Positions 41,205 through 51,071 are shown, counted from the first letter of the stretch. The stretch: 64,000 bases of DNA from Bacteroidales bacterium (GCA_017465225.1 JAFTWQ010000034.1:1-64000); one strand, 5' to 3'. Translations and numbers: made by a program. Notes: a model not told the origin generated them from the sequence alone.

Positions 41205-43043
41205 TTAAAAGTCAAGACCGTCATCCCATCCCGGATTTTGAGTCAAATTCTGATTTAGTGAACGTTCATCAATCGGAATAGGATAGAAGTAATCCCTTTC
41301 CTCATTGAAAGTATGGTCACTATTCTGCTGAGGGTCAACATGTCCGTCCTGGCTCAAGAATATGTCAGTGCCTATCTTAAGCACCGCACATGCAGCAAAC
41401 TTAGGATCAGTTGGGTTAATGGTAGGCTGCGCCTCATTTGAGCCATAGAGCCAAACGTCAATTGTGCCATTCTTGTCTAGGTCATACTGACCAGGACCAG
41501 AGAAGTAGATACCATGCATATCCTGCTCGACACACTTTCCTTCCTTCCATCTCAAAAGGCCTTCCCACCTGAAGTCACCTTCCTGGGCCAGCTCAACCCC
41601 TCTCTCACGTCTGATTTCAAGAATCTGTGCAAGATTAGGATCCTTGAGGAGAATAGGGTTAGAGTAACCTGTCTCTGGATCTATGAGATATGGATCAACT
41701 GTAAGAGAATTCACATTCATCCTAGCCATGCCGACGCGGTCACGAAGAAGGTTGATGGTCCTGTCAGCCACAGTCTGATCGAACTGACCGAGTTCAGCCT
41801 TAGCCTCAGCATAGTTAAGGAGAACCTCAGCATAACGATAAACTGGGGTATCATTAGACGAACGGTCTGCACGATCTGAGTCACCGCCGTTTGCATCCGC
41901 TGCCATAGTCCACTTTGCAATATGGTAACCAGTACATGTGCAGGTAAGATCCGGTGCAAGCACATCATCTCCATTTATACGCTTGTAACCAGGCGCTCTG
42001 AGTGTCTGAGCGAGGCGAGGGTCTCTGTTCTGGAACTCATCATAGTAAGAAGTTGTCTTGTGGTTCGGATTAGCAGTGGTATAGCTTGTTCCATCTGCCA
42101 TCAGATATGTATTGACAAACTTCCTAGTCGCAGAGAGACGTCCCTGTGCAGGGAGTATGGACATTGCAGTCGAGTTGTTGTAGATACCGGCAGGGTGATT
42201 GTAATATACTGCAAGAATGAACTCAACCTTACTAGCATCTTCCTGCGCGAAAAGCATACGATAGTCCTTATCCGGATTGCCGGTAGAATAAAGGCTGTAC
42301 GGGCCGTCATTCATAATCTCTTCAGCAGCTGCTGCAGCCTCTGTGAGATAGAACTTGTAATCATTCACAGTCTCGACGCCTGCTGTTGCCGGATCGATTG
42401 TAAGATTATGATACTTTCTGAAGGTACCTTCAAAAAGACAGAACTGCGACTTCAGAGCCAATGCAGCCCACCTGTTCACGCGGAAAGTAGAAACACCTGC
42501 AGGAAGATTTTCAATGGCGAAATTTACATCCTCAAGCATCTTCTGCATAATGAACTCCCTGGAATCTCTAGGAGCATAAAGTTTCTCGGAATCAGAACTG
42601 AGTTCCTCATCAAGCCAAGGAACATCACCGAAAAGTTTCACCTTTTCATAGTAGAAGAACGCCCTGAAGAAGCGGGCAAGAGCCTCATATTCTGCCCTCA
42701 CCTGTTCATCCTCACAAGAATCCATTCTGGAAAGAACGGTATTGATACGCCTGAGATCAGTCCAGGACCATCCTCCGCCTGAAGCAGGAACGGTTCTGTA
42801 AGACCCTCCATGAAGAAGGTTGGAGAGAGACAACTTGATGAAATGGTCGCTCTGATGGTTATATGGGTGCTTGTCCAGCAGGTTGTTGTACAGTGGATTG
42901 GTAAAAAGTTGGAAGTCTTCTGCCGTCCTGAAATAGATATCCTCAGTCATATCTGAAAGCGGGCCTCTGTCAAGAAAATCGCAAGCAGTGAATGAAGCGA
43001 TTGCAGCAAAAGCAATTATCAAATATTTTTTCATCTTGTTCAT
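41205..43043 (-). CDS. SusD/RagB-family outer-membrane nutrient-binding lipoprotein
   Basis: 612 residues with lipobox ASFTAC and the SusD start CDFLDRGPLSDMTEDIYFRTAEDF. TPR-like helices follow (LARFFRAFFYYEKVKLFGDVPWLDEEL), with the C-terminal DRTINLLRDRVGMARMNV and ERGVELAQEGDFRWEGLLRWK typical of the family. SusD proteins sit as lids over the partner SusC barrel and capture ligand. It lies between SusC (22 bases upstream) and the surface lipoprotein. The accompanying enzymes suggest a phosphodiester rather than a plain glycan. Confidence 0.93.
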   Translation of the reverse strand: MNKMKKYLIIAFAAIASFTACDFLDRGPLSDMTEDIYFRTAEDFQLFTNPLYNNLLDKHPYNHQSDHFIKLSLSNLLHGGSYRTVPASGGGWSWTDLRRINTVLSRMDSCEDEQVRAEYEALARFFRAFFYYEKVKLFGDVPWLDEELSSDSEKLYAPRDSREFIMQKMLEDVNFAIENLPAGVSTFRVNRWAALALKSQFCLFEGTFRKYHNLTIDPATAGVETVNDYKFYLTEAAAAAEEIMNDGPYSLYSTGNPDKDYRMLFAQEDASKVEFILAVYYNHPAGIYNNSTAMSILPAQGRLSATRKFVNTYLMADGTSYTTANPNHKTTSYYDEFQNRDPRLAQTLRAPGYKRINGDDVLAPDLTCTCTGYHIAKWTMAADANGGDSDRADRSSNDTPVYRYAEVLLNYAEAKAELGQFDQTVADRTINLLRDRVGMARMNVNSLTVDPYLIDPETGYSNPILLKDPNLAQILEIRRERGVELAQEGDFRWEGLLRWKEGKCVEQDMHGIYFSGPGQYDLDKNGTIDVWLYGSNEAQPTINPTDPKFAACAVLKIGTDIFLSQDGHVDPQQNSDHTFNEERDYFYPIPIDERSLNQNLTQNPGWDDGLDF

Positions 43044-43065
43044 CTTTAATATGTTTCAAACAGAC

Positions 43066-46000
43066 TTAGAATGTAAGATCGATACCGAACATGAACGTCT
43101 TCTGCCATGGGTAGAATGCGTTGTTGTAACGGGTTGGGCTGCCGTCGCTGAGTCTGTCAAATGCAGCCTCCGGATCGATATACCTGCTATGCTTCTTGAA
43201 TGGCGACCAATATGCAAGGTTTTCACCCGAGAAATAGATGCGGACCTTCTGAACGCCAATCTTCTTAGAGATATTTGCAGGAACGGTATAACCTACAGAA
43301 AGGTTCTTGAGTCTCAGATATCGGATATTCTGAAGGTATCTGCTATTGACATTAGCAAGAGGTGCTCCTGATGTAAAGGCTGAGTAAGCACGAGGACGTG
43401 GGAAATATGCATCCGGATTCTCCTCACTCCATACATTGCTCAGGAAATTCTGAGGAAGGAATGAGCAATACGGACGGGAGTATGGGCCCCAGAACGCCAT
43501 AGACTCAGCATTAGGATACCAATAATGGTTACCTGTTCCCTGGAAGAAGATAGAGAAGTCAAAGCCCATATAGTCAAAGCCAGCAGTCATGCCATACTGA
43601 AGAGATGCGATAGAATTACCGAGAATCTTGCGGTCGCCAGGATCGTCAACACTATTGGCACCTACCGAAATCTTACCGTCACCATTTAAATCGACATATC
43701 TTGGGTCACCGGCAAGCCAGCCGCCATACAATCTCTTATTGATGTAGTTGAGGTCAACCTGCTCTGCATAAGCCTTAGCCTCAGCGTCAGACTGGAAAAG
43801 GCCGTCGATCTCAAAGCCCCAAATCTCACCGAGTTCCATTCCGACATAATAGTCCTTTGCAAAGGTTTTCTTATCATTATCATACTTGGTAATGACAGTT
43901 CTGAAGTCAGACAATGTCGCACCTAAATTATATCCGAAAGGCTTTCCGAAAAGGCTGAACTGATCTCTCCAGCCGATAGCAAGTTCATAACCTGTAGTAC
44001 GGAGATCGGCAGCGTTCATATCAGGCTCTGAAGCGCCATATACGCCTGGAAGAGCCACACCGTCAGTGAGCATATCCTTGGTATCACGTATATATGCCTC
44101 CGCAGTGAATGTCAACCTGTCCTTGAAGAGACCGGCATCAACACCGAGGTTGTACTGCTGTGATGTCTCCCAGGTAAGGTCTCCTGCATTAGGAGCAGAC
44201 AGCGAAGTATAACTTGCTGTCGAACTGCCCTCGCCGAAACTGAAACCGGCAAAATCGTATGTCTGGATCTTACGGATGAACTTGTATGCCGCAACATTCT
44301 GGTTTCCTAGGCTACCGTAAGAAAGACGGAGTTTGAGATTGCTTACAACATCCTTTGCAGGAGCAAACCAATTCTCCTCAGAGATACGCCAGCCTGCCGA
44401 CGCTGAAGGGAACAGTCCCCAACGGCTTCCTTTGGCAAATTTTGATGTACCATCATAACGTCCGGACACCTCAAAAAGATACTTACCCTTGTAGTCATAG
44501 TTGATACGTCCGAAGAATCCAAGAAGAGCATACTCCGACTGACCGCCGGAAGCCATAAACTCCTTGACACCATCGCCATTAAGTCCGACGAGATCGAAGT
44601 CATTAAGGTCCTCTGTAAGAATATTATAACCTGTTGTTAAAAGATCTTTCCTATAAGAATACTCAAGGTTACCTCCAGCCATTACTGTAAGGTGATGGTC
44701 ATTTTTGAAGGTATCTTCGTATGTCGCAAAAAGGTTTGCGGCATTATATGACCAACTGTCAACCTCCTCATTAAGGGAATCCTCGCCCGCTGTTCCTTTA
44801 CCTGTATAAACCGCTGTACTTCCAGGATACTGGGAATATTCCAATGCGGTACCTCTGTTGGTATTGCGGTTCTGGTGGAATCTGTAAGTGTAGTTTGCAG
44901 TGATTGTCAACTGCTTGATCGGAGTGATCTTGAGTTCGGTAGTATTGGCGAAGTCCATCTTCCTGTCAAGGTTGATGTTCTTGTCATTGCCATAGATTGC
45001 GTGACGGCCGTTTGCAACCTTATATCCGAGGAAGTCTGTACCATATACCCAAGTACCATCAGGGTTCTTCGGGGTAAAGCAGGCAAGACCGTGGTTTGCT
45101 GCGTATGCGATGGCATTCTGGACATTTGAAACTCCAGGATAATCATATACGGAATTATAGAATGACGTATTGTTGCTCATTCTCATATACTTATTGATCT
45201 GGAAATCAATCTTCGAGCGGAGATTGTACTTCTCGAACAAGTCAGGACGAGCCTTGATGATACCGGTCTGCCTGTTGTAAGCACCGGAAAGATAATACTT
45301 CACCTTCTTGCTTCCACCACTTACCGAGATATTATGCTGCTGAACCGGATGCTGGTCGTTGAACATCTCGTGCCACCAGTCGGTATTGGCATAATAAACC
45401 CATTTGTCCTTACCGCCTCTGTTCTGGATTGTCACCCAAGGACGGTCAGGATGCTCTGTCTTGTCATTGATACGGAGAAGGAGCTGCTGCATATCATAAT
45501 CATTGTACTTGATGTATTGTGACACACCATCATCCGCTTTCCAGAACATATTGTGAATGTATGCAGACCAATAACCGGTAGTCTCGAAGTCAGTAGATGT
45601 TGTAGGTTCCTCCCAACCGAAACGTCCACTGTAACGTACTACAGCATTACCATCATCATCGTTACCCTTCTTGGTTGTGATGAGAATGACTCCGAACGCA
45701 GCACGGGCACCATATACAGCAGCTGCCGAAGCATCTTTGATGACTGAGATAGACTCAACGTCGTTAGGGTTCACACGGTCCATCTCACCCTCGACTCCAT
45801 CGATCAGGACGAGAGGATTACCACCATTGATGGAACCTGTACCACGGATCTGCAATGTTCCTGTACTGCCAGGGTTACCGCTTGAAGTAGAGATGGAAAG
45901 TCCCGGTACAGAACCCTGAAGCATAGAACTCAAGTTAGGGGAAACACGGTCCTGAAGTGCCTTTTCATCAACAACTCCCACAGCACCGGTCAGATTGACC

Positions 46001-46350
46001 TTCTTCTGTGTACCATAACCGACAACGACGGTCTCTTCGATCATCATATTGTCTTCGGCCAGATAAATTGTGACCTTATCCTGAGTTGCAGGCACTGTCA
46101 CAAGCTTGGTTTCATAACCGAGAGATGACACATTGAGGACTACCTCGGAAGCAGGCACAGTGAGTGCGAAACTTCCATCCTCAGCCGTCATGACTCCGTT
46201 TGTCGTTCCGTCAACGATGACTGCCACTCCGATCAGAGGGAAGTCAGTCGCGTCCAGCACGACACCGGACAATTCTCTGCTCTGCGCAAAGGCACTTACG
46301 CCTGCAAGCATCAAAGCAAGAGAAGCAGCGAAAGATTTGAATAATCTCAT
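43066..46350 (-). CDS. SusC/RagA-family TonB-dependent outer-membrane transporter
   Basis: 1094 residues with signal peptide (SLALMLAGVSAFAQ), CarboxypepD_reg-like domain (ELSGVVLDATDFPLIGVAVIVDGTTNGVMT), TonB box/plug (VVVGYGTQKKVNLTGAVGVVDEKAL, then LVLIDGVEGEMDRVNPNDVESISVIKDASAAAVYGARAAFGVILITTKKG) and a long beta barrel. It imports the ligand delivered by SusD using TonB energy. It forms one transcript with the upstream calcineurin lipoprotein (34 bases) and downstream SusD. There is no N-terminal anti-sigma STN domain, so regulation is not of the ECF sigma type through this protein. Confidence 0.95.
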   Translation of the reverse strand: MRLFKSFAASLALMLAGVSAFAQSRELSGVVLDATDFPLIGVAVIVDGTTNGVMTAEDGSFALTVPASEVVLNVSSLGYETKLVTVPATQDKVTIYLAEDNMMIEETVVVGYGTQKKVNLTGAVGVVDEKALQDRVSPNLSSMLQGSVPGLSISTSSGNPGSTGTLQIRGTGSINGGNPLVLIDGVEGEMDRVNPNDVESISVIKDASAAAVYGARAAFGVILITTKKGNDDDGNAVVRYSGRFGWEEPTTSTDFETTGYWSAYIHNMFWKADDGVSQYIKYNDYDMQQLLLRINDKTEHPDRPWVTIQNRGGKDKWVYYANTDWWHEMFNDQHPVQQHNISVSGGSKKVKYYLSGAYNRQTGIIKARPDLFEKYNLRSKIDFQINKYMRMSNNTSFYNSVYDYPGVSNVQNAIAYAANHGLACFTPKNPDGTWVYGTDFLGYKVANGRHAIYGNDKNINLDRKMDFANTTELKITPIKQLTITANYTYRFHQNRNTNRGTALEYSQYPGSTAVYTGKGTAGEDSLNEEVDSWSYNAANLFATYEDTFKNDHHLTVMAGGNLEYSYRKDLLTTGYNILTEDLNDFDLVGLNGDGVKEFMASGGQSEYALLGFFGRINYDYKGKYLFEVSGRYDGTSKFAKGSRWGLFPSASAGWRISEENWFAPAKDVVSNLKLRLSYGSLGNQNVAAYKFIRKIQTYDFAGFSFGEGSSTASYTSLSAPNAGDLTWETSQQYNLGVDAGLFKDRLTFTAEAYIRDTKDMLTDGVALPGVYGASEPDMNAADLRTTGYELAIGWRDQFSLFGKPFGYNLGATLSDFRTVITKYDNDKKTFAKDYYVGMELGEIWGFEIDGLFQSDAEAKAYAEQVDLNYINKRLYGGWLAGDPRYVDLNGDGKISVGANSVDDPGDRKILGNSIASLQYGMTAGFDYMGFDFSIFFQGTGNHYWYPNAESMAFWGPYSRPYCSFLPQNFLSNVWSEENPDAYFPRPRAYSAFTSGAPLANVNSRYLQNIRYLRLKNLSVGYTVPANISKKIGVQKVRIYFSGENLAYWSPFKKHSRYIDPEAAFDRLSDGSPTRYNNAFYPWQKTFMFGIDLTF

Positions 46351-46384
46351 AAAATCATTAGTTTAGTTAATATTTGGTTGTGTT

Positions 46385-48319
46385 TTATTTATATGCATTT
46401 ATAGAGAACGCCTTCGGACGTTTCATAGTCTCAGTAGCAGTGTTGCCGAATCTGTCTGTAACTTTGATTTCAAGAGTAGAGGAAGATGATGAAGCCCTGA
46501 CTCTGAACAAGTGAGAAGATACGGAATATGCATTGAAACTTGATGTAGGATTCGCATTTGCATTATATCTCTTAGCCTCGTATGATACAAGATGAAGAGG
46601 ATCCTTAGCCTTTACAAGTTCAGTAGTAAGAGCCTTGCCATTTTCCGTCACTTCGATCTCCCAAGATGGATCATAATCGAAAACATTGATATACACATAG
46701 TTATCAGTACTTCTCGAAACCCAATGCGAAGCAGACTTCTCGAAAGCAGCCGCCTTATCGGATTTTGCATCCGGTGTATAGCTGGCACCTGTAAGAGCGA
46801 TCTGATTCCTGTCATACGAACGAAACATATGACTGAAATCCTTCCCAGTAGGCTTAAATCTCCATTTGACATCATTGCCGTTCATTTCATACACATAGTA
46901 TCCAGAAGGAGAGCCATCCTTGCAAAGTCCCAAGCCTGCAGTGTAATATCCGGTCCACCACCAGGTTCCGCAGATAGCTCCGCTGTTATGATGGAAGATA
47001 CCGTTCGAAGCGGTCTTGTCGTTATTCCACACAACGTGAGTGTGGGCACTCATTACGTGAGTCTCATAACCTGAGCATATCTGTTCAAGATCTGATGCAT
47101 AATTCATAGCGGCACTACCGTTCTCATTATACATCTGTGCATGCATAGTGATTACCAGAGTCTTGGACTTATCAACGTATGAAAGGTCTTTTTTAAGCCA
47201 ATTGATCTGGTCAGTAGTCAGGCTCGAGTTATAATCTCTGCCGCTTCCATCAGCTTTCGGAACATTTGTACAGAGAATATTATCAAGAACAACATAATGC
47301 ACATTACCTATATTAAAAGAATAATAGGTAGGAGCCACTTTAGATTTGAATGCTGTAACGGTATTGAAGTCACCATCCGCCATCATATCGTGATCGTGGT
47401 TACCGATAGTATGGAAAATCTGAATACCACTCACCTTTGAATTCATTGTATCAAGGTATGAATACAAGTCATATGCATTACTATACCAGTATAGATCCCA
47501 GGTCATATCTCCCAACGTCAGAGCATACTGTTTCTTCGACTTATTGGCTGTAATCTGCTCATTGAGATCAGTCGTAAAATCTGCGAACTGCACCAGGTCT
47601 CTGGTTCTGTCAGCAAGATGCATATCGCCAAGGACATACATCACGTGGTCTGCATTATTGACCTTGGTCAGAGTCCAGTCTGCTCTTTCAGTGGTCTTCG
47701 GATTACCGTCCAAAGTCTTATGGAAATTAGGAAGAATACCCTCAGATGCAGCCTCATATCCAGAAGGGATAGACATAAACACCAGTTTATTGTATTCCTT
47801 TGATGCCATATAGTACAATCCGTTTTCATCTGTAACGCAGACCTCGACGCCATCTGAAACGACAACGCCTGGCACTCCGACACCATCACAAGAGATCAGG
47901 CCGTATACATTATAGCCTTCCTTCTCGGATATTTCAATCCTTTTTTCAATCTCAAATGAAATTTCACCTATCGCCTTGGTCTGTGAACCACGTCTGATAC
48001 TGAAAACATATTTTCCGGTTTCGACCTGAGCTGAGATCTTGAAGCTGAAACTCTCCGAAGAAACACTGACAATATTGCATAGGATCTCTTCGGCAGACTT
48101 CTTCAAAACAATGACATCTCCCATTTTCGGCCCTTTACCAGAATAGAATTTCACGGACACAATATCTCCGGCCGCCCCAGAAACCGATTCAGGAAGACTG
48201 ATAAGAAACTGCAGAGATTCCGGTACATCACCTTGATCAGGTTCCTTTTCACAAGAAACAAGCATTGATAGAATGACTGCCATTGCAAGATATTGAAAAA
48301 TAAAAGCAATTCTGTTCAT
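46385..48319 (-). CDS. surface calcineurin-like phosphoesterase lipoprotein
   Basis: About 644 residues. Lipobox LVSC with Cys23 and an acidic +2 region (EKEPDQGD). An Ig-like N-terminal domain (30-130) and a regulatory-like beta domain (GVVVSDGVEVCVTDENGLYY, about 150-171) precede the calcineurin domain: DMH (232-234), GD (270-271), GNHDH (306-310), H393 and HTH (426-428). All metal ligands are present. A C-terminal beta domain (about 480-640) matches that of the GDPD fusion. It hydrolyses phosphomono- or diesters, probably at the cell surface. It follows the GlpT gene and precedes SusC. Confidence 0.88.
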   Translation of the reverse strand: MNRIAFIFQYLAMAVILSMLVSCEKEPDQGDVPESLQFLISLPESVSGAAGDIVSVKFYSGKGPKMGDVIVLKKSAEEILCNIVSVSSESFSFKISAQVETGKYVFSIRRGSQTKAIGEISFEIEKRIEISEKEGYNVYGLISCDGVGVPGVVVSDGVEVCVTDENGLYYMASKEYNKLVFMSIPSGYEAASEGILPNFHKTLDGNPKTTERADWTLTKVNNADHVMYVLGDMHLADRTRDLVQFADFTTDLNEQITANKSKKQYALTLGDMTWDLYWYSNAYDLYSYLDTMNSKVSGIQIFHTIGNHDHDMMADGDFNTVTAFKSKVAPTYYSFNIGNVHYVVLDNILCTNVPKADGSGRDYNSSLTTDQINWLKKDLSYVDKSKTLVITMHAQMYNENGSAAMNYASDLEQICSGYETHVMSAHTHVVWNNDKTASNGIFHHNSGAICGTWWWTGYYTAGLGLCKDGSPSGYYVYEMNGNDVKWRFKPTGKDFSHMFRSYDRNQIALTGASYTPDAKSDKAAAFEKSASHWVSRSTDNYVYINVFDYDPSWEIEVTENGKALTTELVKAKDPLHLVSYEAKRYNANANPTSSFNAYSVSSHLFRVRASSSSSTLEIKVTDRFGNTATETMKRPKAFSINAYK

Positions 48320-48346
48320 AGAAGTACATTTCTTATTGATAAGCAA

Positions 48347-49729
48347 TTACGCCTGCTTTTCTGATTTAAGTGTCATCACGCAGATCAGGATGCCGAGGGC
48401 GGCTCCGATCACCATTGTGAAGTTTGCCATGTCCCAGCTCTTGTCAGCGATACCACCGACGATGATCTTCGAGAGAAGCGAGTCACCGATAAGGTATCCT
48501 GAAAGGCCTACAAAGCCCGCAGCTGTACCGGCAGCATTCTTCGGCACGAGATTGAGGGCCTGGATGCTGACAAGGGCTACAGGGCCGTAGATGCAGAATC
48601 CGATGAGGATGAGGGCAACATAGACCCATACCTTAGCAGAAATACCGGTTGCAACCGCGAGAGCAGGCACCTGCCAGTAGATAAGGCAGCCGATGAACAC
48701 GAGAGACATGAAGATGATGTTAGGAGGAGCGCATCTTCCCTTGAAGAATTTAGCGGAGATCCAGCCGCATACGATGGTACCGAGGGCACCTACATAGTTG
48801 TGGATAGAGAATGCGAGCTTGCTTTCCGCTCCGGTCATGATGCCTGTTTCCTGAAGATATGTAGGAGACCAGTCACCCACACCGTATCTTACCATGTAAA
48901 CGAATGCATTTGCAAGGGCGATCATCCAGATCCACTTGTTCTTCAGCACATAGTCCACAAGCTGTGTCTTGAACGGAACCTTCTCACCCACCTTCTCCTT
49001 GGTCTTGACGCCTGAATGGTCATTCCTCCAGTCAGCTACAGACGGGAGTCCGCAAGACTCAGGAGTGTCACGGAGCGACCACCAGCAGAATGCCGCAAGC
49101 GCGAGAGCGAAGACTGAAGGAGCGATGAAGTTTGCCCTCCACGGCTGTGCTATGCCCATGTCGGCAAAGAGTCCCACGCCGAAAATAGCGATGATGCCGA
49201 GAGTACCCGCACCGATGGTGTGTGATGTATTCCAGAGGGACATCTTGAAGCTTCGTTCATTGTTTGAGAACCAGTATGCCATCATTCGTCCGCATGGAGG
49301 CCATCCCATTCCGGAAAGTACGCCGACGAAAAGCATGATGACGAAGAGCATCGCCACATTGAGAGCAGGATTGGCTGCCGAGAAAGGGAGGAAACCGACC
49401 GACATCATCACGAGAGACGCGACGATGAGACCGATCGTAAGGAATTTTCTTGCATCGGAACGGTCTGAAAGCATTCCCATTCCGAATTTGCTGAATGCAT
49501 AAGCGATAGATACTGCCGATGCTGCGATACCGACTCCCTGCTTGTCAAGCAAGCCCTCTGCAATCATGTCTGCAGAAGCCAGGGAAAGATTCTTACGTAC
49601 CAGATAATACGCGGCATAGCCGAGGAATGAACCCATGAAGACCTTGAATCTCATGGACTTGTACACGCTGTCGATCTTCTCTTTAGGAAGAAGCGGTTTC
49701 GCCTGAGGCGGATCGAAGAATTTTGCCAT
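48347..49729 (-). CDS. glpT: organophosphate:phosphate antiporter, GlpT/UhpT type
   Basis: A 460-residue MFS protein with 12 membrane segments. The phosphate-coordinating arginines are visible as R45 (YYLVRKNLSLA) and R281 (YMVRYGVGDWSP), with H170 (NTSHTIGAG); these align with E. coli GlpT R45, R269 and H165. MGWPPCGRMMAYWFSNNERS is the OPA-family signature. OPA antiporters import glycerol-3-phosphate or sugar phosphates in exchange for phosphate. It precedes the phosphoesterase lipoprotein gene by 27 bases (stop 48347, next start 48319). Glycerol-3-phosphate is favoured by the co-located GDPD, but hexose phosphate is not excluded. Confidence 0.88.
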   Translation of the reverse strand: MAKFFDPPQAKPLLPKEKIDSVYKSMRFKVFMGSFLGYAAYYLVRKNLSLASADMIAEGLLDKQGVGIAASAVSIAYAFSKFGMGMLSDRSDARKFLTIGLIVASLVMMSVGFLPFSAANPALNVAMLFVIMLFVGVLSGMGWPPCGRMMAYWFSNNERSFKMSLWNTSHTIGAGTLGIIAIFGVGLFADMGIAQPWRANFIAPSVFALALAAFCWWSLRDTPESCGLPSVADWRNDHSGVKTKEKVGEKVPFKTQLVDYVLKNKWIWMIALANAFVYMVRYGVGDWSPTYLQETGIMTGAESKLAFSIHNYVGALGTIVCGWISAKFFKGRCAPPNIIFMSLVFIGCLIYWQVPALAVATGISAKVWVYVALILIGFCIYGPVALVSIQALNLVPKNAAGTAAGFVGLSGYLIGDSLLSKIIVGGIADKSWDMANFTMVIGAALGILICVMTLKSEKQA

Positions 49730-49735
49730 ATTTAG

Positions 49736-49771
49736 GGTTATAATCTAATTCGGTTATAACCTGCAAATTTA
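49736..49771 (-). promoter_or_regulatory. promoter and direct repeats upstream of glpT
   Basis: Minus-strand TAAATTTG (49771-49764) is a -7 element 34 bases before the ATG. Downstream of it, GGTTATAA occurs twice (49736-49743 and 49752-49759) 16 bp apart, the second within the palindrome GGTTATAACC. The repeat could bind a repressor or the LacI-family protein encoded next door. Confidence 0.45.
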
Positions 49772-49862
49772 ACTAAAATATTGAAAAAGACACGCCCCAA
49801 CTCACATTTAACAACAATTTAACGCATTATTGTTCATTTATCAAGGTATTACCCAAAATAGA

Positions 49863-50924
49863 TTACAGATAATAATCACAATTATACATGTTAAGAATAT
49901 CCATCTGGATGAAGTTGTCTCTTTTCGCCACTGACTTGCCCATAAGAAGATAATCCGCCATAGAATTCACAGCCTCCACTGCCTGCCTGTCCGTATGCTG
50001 TGCGACCAGAGCCTGGACCGTACCGCTGCGCAAAGCTTCGATATTCTTTTCGAGGCAATCGAAGCCGACTACCCTGCAGTCATGTATTCCCCTGTCTGTC
50101 AGATAGTCAGCCACCAGATGGATTCTCGAATTGAACATGACGACGAACCTTTTCCCTTTTTCAGCGCCGACCGTCTGATCCAGCTTCGTATAGATTGCAG
50201 CCTTGTCCTTCGGATCGATGAACACATTATCTATCTGAACATCAGGGTAATGTCCCTTCATGAAATCCATGAAACCCGCCCTTCTGGCAGCAGTAGGATC
50301 GGAGAGGCCCATCTTGTCACGGGCGATCCTGACCACATAGACCTTTTCAGGCACATCACGCCCTCCTGTCAGAATATCGGCGCACAGATATCCGCTCTGG
50401 TACATAGGCATTCCGAAATATGCAAGATAGCCGTCATCATCTATCTTGGAATCCAGGAACATATACGGGACACCGGCTTCGGACAGCCGGCCTACGAACT
50501 TCAATGTCTCCTCACCATACATCGGAGCCACCAGGACCCCGGAAGGAGGATTGTCCATGACCTTGCTGCAGGCATTGCGGAAAGACTCCACGCTGTACTG
50601 GTCATACTTTACGGTTTCAATGCGGATGCCATATCTTGAAACAAGCTGGGCCGCGTCCTGCAGACCCTTTTCAGTCAGCGACCAGAACTCCCCCGGCTGG
50701 AACTCGGGTATCACGCATTGGATCAGGCGTTCCTTCTGGGAAGCGAGAAGCGATGCATAGAGATTCGGCCTGAAACCGAGCTCCTCTATCACCTTCAGGA
50801 CCTTCTCCTTGCTTTTACGGGACACTTCCCCCCTGTTATGAAGGACACGGTCGACAGTTCCCTTCGATACGCCGGCAGCCTTTGCCACATCATTGATAGT
50901 CACTTTATTACCTTCATTGTTCAT
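49863..50924 (-). CDS. LacI-family transcriptional regulator
   Basis: About 353 residues. The N-terminal HTH VTINDVAKAAGVSKGTVDRVLHNRGEVS (residues 8-35) is followed by the hinge helix RPNLYASLLAS and a periplasmic-binding-protein-like effector domain. The region LDSKIDDDGYLAYFGMPMYQSGYLCADIL is typical of sugar-binding members. The frame continues to a GTG at 50948, but a -7-like CATATTTG overlaps that GTG, so ATG 50924 is preferred. It is divergent from an ExuT-type transporter with a palindrome between them, and its stop is 133 bases before glpT. Effector unknown; a sugar acid is plausible from the neighbour. Confidence 0.9.
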   Translation of the reverse strand: MNNEGNKVTINDVAKAAGVSKGTVDRVLHNRGEVSRKSKEKVLKVIEELGFRPNLYASLLASQKERLIQCVIPEFQPGEFWSLTEKGLQDAAQLVSRYGIRIETVKYDQYSVESFRNACSKVMDNPPSGVLVAPMYGEETLKFVGRLSEAGVPYMFLDSKIDDDGYLAYFGMPMYQSGYLCADILTGGRDVPEKVYVVRIARDKMGLSDPTAARRAGFMDFMKGHYPDVQIDNVFIDPKDKAAIYTKLDQTVGAEKGKRFVVMFNSRIHLVADYLTDRGIHDCRVVGFDCLEKNIEALRSGTVQALVAQHTDRQAVEAVNSMADYLLMGKSVAKRDNFIQMDILNMYNCDYYL

Positions 50925-50986
50925 GATCGCCGCTGTTTTTGGACACACAAATATGAGAAAAAATATCCTTTATTCAAACCCGATTT

Positions 50987-51004
50987 CCCGTGCCCGTTCA
51001 CGGG
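50987..51004. promoter_or_regulatory. probable LacI-family operator
   Basis: CCCGTG (50987-50992) and CACGGG (50999-51004) form an 18-bp interrupted palindrome between the divergent LacI and MFS genes, ending 17 bases before the -7 element of the MFS gene and so covering its -33 region. Confidence 0.6.
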
Positions 51005-51021
51005 TATTTGGAAAATATTTT

Positions 51022-51029
51022 TATTTTTG
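51022..51029 (+). promoter_or_regulatory. -7 element of the ExuT-type transporter gene
   Basis: TATTTTTG matches TAnnTTTG, 42 bases before the ATG at 51072. Confidence 0.55.
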
Positions 51030-51071
51030 CAGATTGAAACCACGTAAACACAAACAACAAAAATAACCGAA

